NCBI GenBank assembly: GCA_964517265.1
Contig: CAZFBS010000001.1
Location: forward strand, 124,001-188,000
Source: REEP01 sp964517265
GTDB lineage: Bacteria; Pseudomonadota; Alphaproteobacteria; Rhodospirillales; Defluviicoccaceae
Direction of reading: 5' to 3'
DNA length: 64,000 bases
The notes below the pieces were generated by a model. The model saw only the letters and a program-made list of their open reading frames with translations. It had not been told where the DNA came from and made no database searches. Position 1 is the first letter of the stretch. Every line of letters begins with the position of its first letter. The position numbers were made by a program, and so were the translations under genes. Below, piece after piece: positions 17,049-26,400 of the stretch.

Positions 17049-18871
17049 GGACGAGAGACGCTCGGCCCGGCGGGGGTCGCAGGCGCAGCTCCTGCTTCGG
17101 CGTTCACGACCAGCCCTTCGGCCAGCTTCTTCTCGATCGCTTTTCGCACTTCGGGCTCCGGATCCAGCGACAGAGCCGCGTGCCATTGAAAGCGGGCCTC
17201 GCGCTGACGACCGACACGCCACAATGCGTCCCCGAGATGATCGTTGATGAGCGGATCGTCTGGACGCAGTTCAACCGCCCGTTCCAGTTGCGTGACCGCC
17301 TCCTCGTAACGCTCGAGCTGAAAATAGGCCCAGCCCAGGCTGTCGACGATGTAGCCGTTGTCGGGGCGAAGGTCGACGGCTTTGCGGATCATCTCCAAGG
17401 CTTGGTCCAGGTTGCGTTTCTGTTCGACCCAGGAGTAGCCGAGGTAGTTCAGCACCAGCGGCTCATCCGGCGCGAACTCGAGCGCTTTCAGGAAATCTTT
17501 CTCGGCCCGGTCCCACATCTTGGATCGCTCCAGCGCGATGCCCCGCGCATAGAGCAAGGCCCAGTGATGCGGCCGAAGCTCGGGCACACGCTCCATTGCT
17601 TCATCGTACACCGTCACTGCTTCGCCGAAGCGTTCACGCTCGCGCAACTGGTCGGCCAGCACGATGAGCGGTTCGGGATCGTCCGGACGCTCGCGCGCCA
17701 TCCTCCTCAGCAACTCGGCGGCCTCGTCAAACCGATCAAGGCGATTGAGGTTGTTCGCCATCGACAGACGCGCAGCCCACCAGAGGCTGGATGACGGGTC
17801 GATTTTGGCATAGTGCTGATTGGCTGCCTCATACCGGTCCAGCGAGTCCATCAGCTGCCCCGTCACCAACTGTAGGATGGGGAAATCCGGTCTGAGTGCT
17901 AGTCCATAGCGCGCCAGAGCCAGCGCCGTCTCCGGCGCGTCCTGCCGTGCCACCAAACCGGCGATGCCGAACAGCGCCTCCGCCGCACCCTCGCGGCCAT
18001 TGCTCACCGGTTTCGGCGGGGCCTTGCCGGACTGGAGCCGAGCCAGTGACTGGTCGAGCAGTTGCGAATCCGGTTGCTGTTCCAGAAACCGATCATACAG
18101 AGCCTGCGCCGCCTCCGGCCGGCCGGTGCGCTGATAAAATCCGCCGAGCACTTCGACTTGGCGGTAGGTAGGTTCGGTATCGCCATCCAAATCCGCACTC
18201 GCCAAGTAATCCCGCTCGGCTTCGGCGGTCTCGCCGGCCGCATCGTTCAGCAGTGCCGCATGAAAATGATAGAGTGAGACCGTTCCCGAATTTTCGCGGA
18301 GAGGCTCGAGTGCTGTCTTGGCATCGGCGAGACGGCCGGCCTCGAACAGGGACCAAGCTTTGAGCAGTGGCCTCAACAGGTTGTTGATCGGCGAATCGGG
18401 CAGACGGGCGAACATCGCCTCGGCATCCGCAGGCCGGCCTTTGTTCAGGGCTTCCACCGCAAGCGAGAGCAGGCCATAGACGTCCGCCGAATCCGCCTCC
18501 AGCAGCTTTGCTGCGCGCCGGTTCGCCTCGGCCATTCGCCCATCCATCACCAGCGCGAAATGGACTCGTCGCGACAGGGCGATGTCATCCGGGGCTTTCT
18601 CCGCGGCAGACAGCAGATAATCCGCCGCAGAGGGGTAGTCGTGCTGCGAATGGGCATGCCGCGCCGCAAGATAATTACCGAACCAGGATCTGCCGACGGT
18701 GACGGCGTCGCCGCGGATGAGCTGAGGATCGGCGTTGAGGTCCTCAGCCGCGGATGTGGCAGCTGGCAGCCACGGCAGCCATGCGGCCAAGCCCATTGCC
18801 ACGGCGAACGGCCGACTGACCTTCCAGAGCAATGGGATCAACCAGCCGCGCCGCACGGTCTTTCGGTGCAT
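17045..18871 (-). CDS. Exported tetratricopeptide-repeat protein
   Basis: A 608-residue TPR protein. The N-terminus has a signal-like hydrophobic stretch (about residues 20-42) ending PAATSAAEDL, so it is probably periplasmic or membrane-attached. TPR-type helical hairpins fill most of the chain; the clearest are in the C-terminal half, for example PLVLNYLGYSWVEQ and NGYIVDSLGWAYFQLERYEEAV. It probably acts as a protein-binding scaffold; no specific partner can be named. Linkage of such a TPR gene to ispE is seen in many alphaproteobacteria. It ends with a four-base overlap into ispE and starts six bases after the ETF-QO gene. Confidence 0.88.
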   Translation of the reverse strand: MHRKTVRRGWLIPLLWKVSRPFAVAMGLAAWLPWLPAATSAAEDLNADPQLIRGDAVTVGRSWFGNYLAARHAHSQHDYPSAADYLLSAAEKAPDDIALSRRVHFALVMDGRMAEANRRAAKLLEADSADVYGLLSLAVEALNKGRPADAEAMFARLPDSPINNLLRPLLKAWSLFEAGRLADAKTALEPLRENSGTVSLYHFHAALLNDAAGETAEAERDYLASADLDGDTEPTYRQVEVLGGFYQRTGRPEAAQALYDRFLEQQPDSQLLDQSLARLQSGKAPPKPVSNGREGAAEALFGIAGLVARQDAPETALALARYGLALRPDFPILQLVTGQLMDSLDRYEAANQHYAKIDPSSSLWWAARLSMANNLNRLDRFDEAAELLRRMARERPDDPEPLIVLADQLRERERFGEAVTVYDEAMERVPELRPHHWALLYARGIALERSKMWDRAEKDFLKALEFAPDEPLVLNYLGYSWVEQKRNLDQALEMIRKAVDLRPDNGYIVDSLGWAYFQLERYEEAVTQLERAVELRPDDPLINDHLGDALWRVGRQREARFQWHAALSLDPEPEVRKAIEKKLAEGLVVNAEAGAAPATPAGPSVSRP

Positions 18872-18877
18872 TCACCC

Positions 18878-20515
18878 TCACATGTTCGGATAATTGGGGC
18901 CGCCGCCGCCCTCGGGCACCACCCAGTTGATGTTCTGCCGGGGATCCTTGATGTCGCAGGTCTTGCAATGGACACAGTTGGAAGCATTGATCTGTAGCCG
19001 CATGGCTCCGGCATTGTCCTCAGAGGGCACGAACTCATAGACGCCGGCCGGACAGTAGCGCGCCTCAGGACCATCATAAAGGGCAAGGTTGACGTCGACC
19101 GGAATCGAAGGATCTCTCAAGGTCAAGTGGATCGGCTGGTTCTCCTCGTGGACCGTGCTTGAGAGGTAAACCGACGATAGCTTGTCGAAGGTGATGACGC
19201 CATCCGGCTTGGGATAGTCGATCTTCGGTGCTTCACTGGCCTTTTTCAACTGCAAGTGGTCTTCTTTGTGCTTGAAGGTCCAGGGTGCCCGGCCCCGGAG
19301 GACGTAAGTGTCGACCCCGGAATAGGCGATGCCGGCCCACAGACCCCAGTGGAACGACGGCCTGATGTTGCGCGCTCCATACAATTCTTCCCATACCCAG
19401 GAGTTCTTCAACGCTTCCGGATAGGCCTCAAGAACCGGTGGCGGATCGCCCGCGGCGAGAGCAGCGATGATGGCATCGGCACAAAGGATCCCGGACATCA
19501 TGGCGGTGTGGGTGCCCTTGATCTTCGGGACGTTGAGCAAGCCGGCGGTATCACCGACCAGCGCACCTCCCGGAAACACCAGCTTCGGAATCGACTGGAA
19601 ACCGCCCTCCGCCAGCGCCCTGGCCCCGTAGGCGACCCGCTTTCCGCCCTCGAACAGAGGGCGGATCGCTGGGTGGGTCTTGAACCGCTGCATTTCCTGG
19701 AACGGGCTGAGGTGCGGGTTCTGGTAGTCAAGGCCGACAACATAACCGACAGCGACCTGGTTGTTCTCCATGTGATAGATGAACGAGCCGCCATAGGTGC
19801 GGGTGTCGACCGGCCAGCCGATGGTGTGCACGACCTTGCCCGGCTTGTGCTGGGCCGGCGTAACATCCCACAGCTCCTTGACGCCAAGCCCGTAGGTCTG
19901 CGGTTGCACGCCTTCGCGCAACCCGAATCGCTCGAACAACGTCTTGGTCAACGAGCCTCGGCAGCCTTCCGAGAAGACCGTGTACTTGGCATGCAGTTCA
20001 ACACCGGGCTGATAGTTCTCTGTCGGCTTGCCATCGCGCCCGACCCCCATGTCGCCGGTCGCGATTCCCTTGACGCGGCCGTCGGCATCATAAAGCACTT
20101 CAGCGGCGGCAAAGCCTGGATAGATTTCGACTCCCAGCGCCTCCGCTTGCTCGCCAAGCCAGCGACAGACGTTGCCGAGGCTGACGATGTAGTTGCCTTC
20201 GTTATGCATCTGCGGAGGCGTCGGCAGCCGATACGCTTTGGTTTTGGTCAGATAGAGGAAGGAGTCGTCGACAGCCGGCGTGAGCAGCGGCGCGCCCTTG
20301 TCCTTCCAGTCGGGAATCAAGACGTCGAGCCCTTTGGTCTCGATCACCGCGCCCGAGAGGATGTGGGCGCCAATCTCAGAACCCTTCTCAACGACGCAGA
20401 CAGAGAGGTCGTGGCCTTGTTTGCTGCTCTGATCCATCAGTCTGATGGCCGTGCTCAGACCGGACGGACCGCCACCGACGATGACCACGTCGAATTCCAT
20501 CACTTCCCGGTCCAT
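18878..20515 (-). CDS. Electron transfer flavoprotein-ubiquinone oxidoreductase
   Basis: A 545-residue membrane-associated flavo-iron-sulfur enzyme that passes electrons from reduced ETF to ubiquinone, linking acyl-CoA and amino-acid oxidation to respiration. The FAD-binding start is FDVVIVGGGPSGLSTAIRL. The C-terminal 4Fe-4S ferredoxin-like module has NCVHCKTCDIKDP followed by NINWVVPEGGGGPNYPNM. Length matches the family. The ATG at 20515 has AAAGGAGGAG just upstream. The electron donors EtfAB are encoded at 33541-35225 in the same window. The TPR and ispE genes follow closely on the same strand. Confidence 0.97.
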   Translation of the reverse strand: MDREVMEFDVVIVGGGPSGLSTAIRLMDQSSKQGHDLSVCVVEKGSEIGAHILSGAVIETKGLDVLIPDWKDKGAPLLTPAVDDSFLYLTKTKAYRLPTPPQMHNEGNYIVSLGNVCRWLGEQAEALGVEIYPGFAAAEVLYDADGRVKGIATGDMGVGRDGKPTENYQPGVELHAKYTVFSEGCRGSLTKTLFERFGLREGVQPQTYGLGVKELWDVTPAQHKPGKVVHTIGWPVDTRTYGGSFIYHMENNQVAVGYVVGLDYQNPHLSPFQEMQRFKTHPAIRPLFEGGKRVAYGARALAEGGFQSIPKLVFPGGALVGDTAGLLNVPKIKGTHTAMMSGILCADAIIAALAAGDPPPVLEAYPEALKNSWVWEELYGARNIRPSFHWGLWAGIAYSGVDTYVLRGRAPWTFKHKEDHLQLKKASEAPKIDYPKPDGVITFDKLSSVYLSSTVHEENQPIHLTLRDPSIPVDVNLALYDGPEARYCPAGVYEFVPSEDNAGAMRLQINASNCVHCKTCDIKDPRQNINWVVPEGGGGPNYPNM

Positions 20516-20570
20516 CGAGTCTCCTCCTTTTGCATATTTCCCGCTCGTTCTGATCGAATTTTCCGTCAAT

Positions 20571-20605
20571 GCTTATAACATAAGCCCCCGAGCGCGTTGT
20601 CGCAA
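20571..20605 (-). promoter_or_regulatory. Predicted ETF-QO promoter with overlapping dyad
   Basis: On the minus strand TTGCGA (20605-20600) and TATGTT (20582-20577) are separated by 17 bases. The -10 box lies inside the perfect dyad GCTTAT-AAC-ATAAGC (20571-20585 on the plus strand). A protein bound there would block the promoter, so this is a candidate operator for a regulator that is not recognised in the window. Confidence 0.5.
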
Positions 20606-20707
20606 AATCATTGACGCAATTCCGCTTTTCCCGGCCCGCTCCAGGCCCGCCAGCGCATGCGCGTTCGCAGGGGGGCCAATTGAGCGTGGCTGTGTTAGTT
20701 TCGAAAG

Positions 20708-21634
20708 ATGACAAGCCAGCGAAACCGTTCCTCTCTCGGAGTTTCCGGTGCTGCACTGATGCAGTGGTATCTCGATGCTGGTGTCGACGAGACGACCGGC
20801 GAGGCTCCGATCAATCGTTTTGTTCCACCCGCACCTGCCGATGTCGCAGCACCGACGGCGCAGGCGGTGTCGTCCGCGCGGGCTGCTGACGCAGCGGCAG
20901 GAGCGGCAGGTGCGGAGCAGGGTCGTGCCGGCGGCGGCGGACGGGCGCCGGAAAGGCCGGCGCGGCCGAAGCCCGTATCGTTGCCCTCGTTATTGCCGGA
21001 GGAGAAGCTGGTCCGGCACGCAGTCTCGCTTGCGGCGGCCGCTAAGAGCCTGAGCGACCTCAAAGACGCGGTGGCATCGTTCGACGGCTGCCCGCTGAAA
21101 CGGACAGCAACCAATCTGGTGTTCAGCCGCGGCAATCCGTCTGCGCGTATCGTCTTGATCGGCGAGGCGCCGGGTGCCGAGGAAGACCGGCAGGGGTTGC
21201 CTTTTGTCGGCCCAAGCGGCCGGCTTCTCGACCGGATGCTGGCTTCCATCGGTCTCACCGCGAACGACGTGTTCATCTCCAACACGGTGTTCTGGCGGCC
21301 GCCCGGCAACCGCGTTCCGACATCGAGCGAGACGGCAGCTTGCATGCCGTTCCTGCAGCGCATGCTGGAGTTGATCGATCCCGACGTTCTGGTGGCGCTG
21401 GGAGGTCCGGCAGCAGCGGCGTTGCTGGGCCGCGCCGAGAGTGTCGGCAAGCTGCGAGGGCGTTGGTTCCCTTATCAAAGCCCCGGCCTCAGCCGGCCGC
21501 TGGCGACGACCGCCACCTTCCATCCGGCCTATCTGCTCCGCTCGCCGGCACAAAAGCGCCTTGTCTGGCGCGACCTGCTGGCGATCAAGAGAAAGCTGAT
21601 GGACATGAACGCGCAACGTGAGCTGGCGCCATGA
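20708..21634 (+). CDS. Family 4-like uracil-DNA glycosylase
   Basis: A 308-residue base-excision enzyme that removes uracil from DNA. The catalytic region is VLIGEAPGAEEDRQGLPFVG, and FHPAYLLRSP is the C-terminal DNA-contact motif. An Ala/Pro-rich, probably disordered linker (about residues 40-95) separates a short N-terminal motif (ALMQWYLDAGVDE) from the catalytic domain. Only two cysteines are present (FDGCPL and AACMPF), whereas classical family 4 enzymes use four to bind a 4Fe-4S cluster. The UdgX-specific KRRIH insert is absent. It overlaps moaB by four bases. Confidence 0.9.
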   Translation: MTSQRNRSSLGVSGAALMQWYLDAGVDETTGEAPINRFVPPAPADVAAPTAQAVSSARAADAAAGAAGAEQGRAGGGGRAPERPARPKPVSLPSLLPEEKLVRHAVSLAAAAKSLSDLKDAVASFDGCPLKRTATNLVFSRGNPSARIVLIGEAPGAEEDRQGLPFVGPSGRLLDRMLASIGLTANDVFISNTVFWRPPGNRVPTSSETAACMPFLQRMLELIDPDVLVALGGPAAAALLGRAESVGKLRGRWFPYQSPGLSRPLATTATFHPAYLLRSPAQKRLVWRDLLAIKRKLMDMNAQRELAP

Positions 21635-22167
21635 GCAAGATCGAGGGGACCCGGCCGTTTCTTTCCCTCAATATCGCGGTGATGACCGTCTCGGACTCAC
21701 GGACTGAACAGACCGATCGCTCGGGGCAGGTGCTGGTCGATCGTATCATCGCCGCCGGCCATCGCGTCGCCGATCGCTGCATCGTGCCTGACGAGGTCGA
21801 TCAAATCGTAGGCCGGCTTCAGGCGTGGATTGCTGCCGCCAATGTCGATGTCGTCGTCACCACCGGCGGGACCGGCATCACTGGGCGCGATGTGACGCCG
21901 GAAGCCATTCGCTCCGTCATCGACAAGGAGATCCCGGGCTTCGGGGAATTGTTTCGGTGGATCAGTTACCAGAAGATCAGAACATCGACGATCCAATCGC
22001 GCGCGCTCGCCGGTGTCGCCGGCGGCACCTACATCTTTGCCGTTCCCGGCTCGATCGGCGCATGCAAGGACGCCTGGGACGAAATTCTGGTTCATCAGCT
22101 CGATTCCCGACATCTGCCCTGCAACTTCGTCGAGCTGATGCCGCGGTTGAAGGAGCACCTCGGGTAG
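21631..22167 (+). CDS. moaB: Molybdenum cofactor biosynthesis protein MoaB
   Basis: A 178-residue MogA/MoaB-family protein. These proteins act in molybdopterin adenylylation or bind molybdopterin during molybdenum cofactor synthesis. The conserved core is VVTTGGTGITGRDVTPEA, followed by the acidic stretch EIPGFGELFRWISYQKI and the late AVPGSIGACKDAWDEIL. The ATG overlaps the stop of the glycosylase gene, so the two are coupled, although no functional link is known. The MoaB assignment over MogA rests on length and on the RTSTIQSRALAG segment. Confidence 0.93.
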   Translation: MSKIEGTRPFLSLNIAVMTVSDSRTEQTDRSGQVLVDRIIAAGHRVADRCIVPDEVDQIVGRLQAWIAAANVDVVVTTGGTGITGRDVTPEAIRSVIDKEIPGFGELFRWISYQKIRTSTIQSRALAGVAGGTYIFAVPGSIGACKDAWDEILVHQLDSRHLPCNFVELMPRLKEHLG

Positions 22168-22246
22168 GCGTTGATCCCTACCGCAGTGTTACACCGCGCC
22201 TTCGTGAACCGCAGAACGTGCGCGGCGGCACGCTCTCGTTGCGCCG

Positions 22247-23254
22247 TTACGTCTGCGCGTAACGGACGGCGATCTCTTCCATGCGTCCCATCGCGGTGCG
22301 GATGGTCTGCTTCTGCTGCTCGAACTCGTGCACTTTTTGCGCCCATTCATGGGCAGAATGTTGATGGCCACGACTGATGGCTTGCTGGTGCAGCCTTTTC
22401 ATCAGCGCGCCGCGTTCCTCCAAGGCCCGCAAGGCCGTCCCCAGTGCGCGCCGAAGATCCTCATCAAGTGCAACATTCATCAGTTCGCCGGTGTAGGCAT
22501 GGCCGACGTGGCACCGATAGCGGAGCAGATCGCCCTCTTCCACCTCCCACATGACGCCACCGCAATCCGGACAGGATAAAACCGAGCGTCGGCCGATGCG
22601 GTCGATCTCCTTCATGCTTGAATACCCATTCTTTGCCACTTCGATCTCGTAGTGGAGGGTGTCCGGCAACGGTTTTGGATTGTCCGCCGGCATCTCGACC
22701 AGACGCTGCACCAGGGCCGGCAGATCCTCCAATGTGACGACATGATCGGGTTCGGACTGACTGAGTGCGCTGGCCGGCATTTCCGGAAACGCAGCGTCAT
22801 TTGGGTCTTGCACAACAGTAATTCCGCCGCATTGCTTGAGCGCCCATAAGCCCGAGGCGCCGTCATACAGTGCGCCGGTCAAGACGGCGCCGATCGCCCG
22901 GAATCCGCAACAGGCGGCGAGCGAGCGCAACATCGGGTCGATCGCAGGGCGGGCATGGTTTTCGCGCGGTCCTGCCCCCAGCGACAGCGTGCCGCCATTG
23001 ACGAGCAGATGATGCCGGGCTGGCGCGAGATAGATGCGACCTTTTTCCAGGCTTTCGCCATCTGTCGCGAAGGTGGCAGGCAAAGGCCCGGAGCGGCTGA
23101 GGATGGTGTCGAGTTCCGAGCGGAAATGACTGGAGAGATGAAACGTAATCAGGACCGCCGCCTGCAGGTCCCAGGGGAAGCGGCTGGCGAGAAACCGGAG
23201 AGCCTCCAAGCCGCCTGCGGACGTGCCAATGGCCAGTAGATCCCGATTGGCCAT
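22247..23254 (-). CDS. CheB-type methylesterase with C-terminal zinc-ribbon
   Basis: A 335-residue protein with a CheB catalytic domain but no receiver domain. The triad is visible: Ser12 in GTSAGG, His39 in FHL and Asp131 in LTGALYDG. CheB normally demethylates glutamates on chemoreceptors. After residue 190 comes a different tail: CPDCGG then YRCHVGHAYTG (a CxxC plus CHxxH zinc-binding pattern), followed by an Ala/Leu/Arg-rich helical segment that may be a coiled coil. It is divergent from a kinase that also carries a CheB domain, so the two probably share a pathway. No chemoreceptor gene is nearby. Confidence 0.9.
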   Translation of the reverse strand: MANRDLLAIGTSAGGLEALRFLASRFPWDLQAAVLITFHLSSHFRSELDTILSRSGPLPATFATDGESLEKGRIYLAPARHHLLVNGGTLSLGAGPRENHARPAIDPMLRSLAACCGFRAIGAVLTGALYDGASGLWALKQCGGITVVQDPNDAAFPEMPASALSQSEPDHVVTLEDLPALVQRLVEMPADNPKPLPDTLHYEIEVAKNGYSSMKEIDRIGRRSVLSCPDCGGVMWEVEEGDLLRYRCHVGHAYTGELMNVALDEDLRRALGTALRALEERGALMKRLHQQAISRGHQHSAHEWAQKVHEFEQQKQTIRTAMGRMEEIAVRYAQT

Positions 23255-23277
23255 CTTACCCTCCGCTGACGATGCCT

Positions 23278-23315
23278 AGCGGAAGGAACCCTTCCGCTTG
23301 CGAAAGAGTTCCTTC
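23278..23315. repeat. Nested inverted repeats between divergent cheB-like and kinase genes
   Basis: AGCGGAAGG (23278-23286) pairs perfectly with CCTTCCGCT (23290-23298) around a three-base loop. A second dyad, GAAGGAAC (23282-23289) and GTTCCTTC (23308-23315), overlaps the first, so the two hairpins exclude each other. They sit 24-61 bases upstream of the cheB-like start. Confidence 0.6.
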
Positions 23316-23414
23316 TTGTCATGCTTAAACGCCTACGAACGGAGCCGGTTATGATCTATCGTCGGTCCCGGCAGGTTCATGTGTCAGCAGGCGTGATCGC
23401 AACAGGAGGGCGCT

Positions 23415-26400
23415 ATGGCGGGTGCGGACCACAGCTCGCAGGAGGCGCGCCAGCCCGCAAATTCGGAGCAGAGCGACGAGAAGCCGGTCATTGTCGGCAT
23501 CGGCGCATCGGCCGGCGGAATCCCGGCATTGAAGGCTTTTTTCGAGGCCCTACCTGGAAATGCCGGGGCGAGCTTTGTCGTCATTGTCCATCTCGATCCG
23601 GAAGGCCACAGCGATCTGTCGGCGATCCTTGCGGCGTGGACATCGATGCCGGTGGTGGCTGTGGAAGGAACCGTGACGCTCCGCACCAATCATGTTTACG
23701 TGATTCCGCCGGACCGTCGTCTCGACATCACCGACCATGAAATTTCCGCCATCGAGTTCGAGGAGCCACGCGGTCGGCGCGCACCGATCGACCTGTTCTT
23801 CCGATCCCTGGCCCACTGCCATGGCGATGGCTTTGCCGTCATCCTGACCGGCGCCGGCTCCGACGGCGCGATCGGCGTCAAAGCAGTCAAGGAGGCCGGC
23901 GGAATCATCTTCGTTCAGGATCCGGGCGAGGCCGAGCATTCGTCGATGCCCTATAACGCGATTGCGACCGGCGTTGCCGATTTTATTCTGCCGGTACGCG
24001 ACATTGCCGCGCGTCTCGTCGAAATGATCAACAACAACAGACTGACCTCGGAGGTTGAAGCGTCCGACCTCGACGAGGACTCCCTGTACCGCATCCTTGC
24101 CCATCTGCGGATCCGGACAGGGCACGATTTCTCGAAGTACAAGCGCTCGACCGTCCTGCGCCGAATTGCGCGCCGCATGCAGGTGACACGGACCGGCAAT
24201 CTCAAGGCTTATCATGATTTCTGTCGTGACAATACCGAGGAGGCGCAGGCGCTGCTCTCGGATCTGTTGATTTCGGTGACGATGTTTTTTCGTGACAGCG
24301 GCACCTTCGAGGTCCTGAAGGCGCGCGTGCTTCCGCAGTTATTCGCGGCAAAGGGTCCGAGTGATTCGGTGCGGGTTTGGGTTCCGGGCTGCGCCACAGG
24401 CGAGGAGGCGTACACGATCGCCATTCTGCTTATGGAGGAAGCGGCACGCCACGACGTTCGGCCGGCGATCCAGGTGTTCGGCTCCGATCTTGACGGGATG
24501 GCGCTGGTATCGGCGCGTGAGGGGCGTTTTCATGCCACCATCGCCGCCGATGTCAGTGAAGAGCGTCTGCGCCGTTTCTTTATCCGCGAAGGGCAGGGGT
24601 ATCGCGTGCGCCAGGAGTTGCGCGACATCGTTCTGTTCGCCAGCCACAGCATTCTCAAGGACCCTCCGTTCTCGCGAATCGATCTGATCTCGTGCCGCAA
24701 CGTCCTCATCTATCTCGATCGGGAATTGCAGGAGCAAGTCTGCCAAACCTTTTACTACGCCCTCAATCCCGGCGGCTTCCTGCTCCTCGGCTCATCGGAG
24801 AGTGCAGACAGTCCCCCCGGGCTGTTTACAAGCATCGATCGGAGTGCCCGCATCTACCAGTCCACTACTCACCCCGGCGACAAGCCCCGGTTGTTGCCAC
24901 GATTGCTGGGGATCCCCGGCCTGCACGAGCCGGTGGTGCCGGGCGGGCGGCCGCCCGCTCCCAGCGCCGCGCTGAATGAGGCCATCTTCCATCGGCAAGC
25001 GCTCGAAAAGCTGGCGCCCCCCAGTATTATTGTCGACGACTCCCATCGTGTGCTCCACCTTTCCGACAATGCCGGTCGCTATCTGCAGCCGTCCGGCGGG
25101 CCGTTGAGCCACGATATCATTGAACTCGTGCGGCCGGAGCTGCGATTCGATCTGCGCAACGCGCTGGAGCGTGCATTTGAGCGAAATGAGTCGACGCTGA
25201 GCCTGCCGATCCTCGTCCGCTTCAACGGTGCGCCGCACCGGGTGCACCTCCAGGTCAAACCGGCCGATGAGGACGCGGCATCCCAACGCCGCACCGCGGT
25301 CGTGATGTTGATCGAAGGCGAGGCCACCGATGAGACCCTGATGTCTCTTGACGAGCAACAGGTAACCAACGAAACCGTACGCCGTCTCACCCAGGAACTC
25401 GAGCTCACGCAGACCCGGCTGAGGACGGTGCGGGAGGAGTCGGAAAGCGCCAACGAAGAGCTGCGCGCGGCGAACGAGGAACTTCAGTCGATCAACGAAG
25501 AGTACCGCTCGACATCGGAGGAGCTTGAAACCAGCAGAGAGGAATTGCAGTCCATCAACGAGGAGCTGCAAACCGTCAATGCCGAGCTCAAGCTGAAGCT
25601 GGAAGCGATCTCCCGCGCGCACAGCGACTTGCAGAACCTGATGGCGGCGACCGATTTCAGCACCTTGTTCCTTGATCCAGATCTCCGCATCAAACGCTTC
25701 ACCGACCAGGTCACCAAGCTGTTCAGCATTACGCCCAGCGACGAGGGGCGTCCGATCACGGATTTCGCCCATCAGCTCGAGTACGACGACCTGATCGAAG
25801 ATGCGCGGGCGGTTTTGTCCGAATTCCGCTTGGTCCGCCGCGAAATTCGCAGCCGCGATGACCGTTGGTACGACGTCCGGCTGCGCCCCTACCGCACCAT
25901 CGACGACCGCATTGACGGTGTCGTGATCACGTTCATCGACATCACCGAGCGCCGGCAGACGGAAGAGGCGCTGCGGGAAAGCGAGAAACAGCTGCGGCAA
26001 CAAAAGCGTCTCGTCGAGCTCTCGCACGACCCGATCTTCATCTGGGAGCTGGATGCCGGCATCATCGAATGGAATCGCGGCTGTGAGGAATTGTACGGCT
26101 ATACCCGTGAGGAGGCGCTCGGCAAAGGCAAGGAGCAGTTGTTGCGAACGGAGGTCCCCGACTCGACGTTTGCCGAGCTGAAGGCGAAGCTGATCGCCGA
26201 GGGCGCCTGGACAGGTGAACTGAAGCAACGAACCAAGGACGGCCGGCTTCTGACGGTGGAGAGCCGTCTTCACCTGGAAACGTTCGACGGCTTGCGGCTG
26301 GTCCTCGAGAGCACCAGGGACATCACCGAGCGCAAGGCGTTTGAAGACCGCCAGCGCCTGCTCCTCAGCGAACTCGCACACCGGGTGAGGAATACGCTGA

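Noticed and set aside
19256..20578. Long open frame on the plus strand opposite the ETF-QO gene
   Set aside because: Antisense shadow of a strongly conserved protein in GC-rich DNA; no domain or ribosome-binding site.
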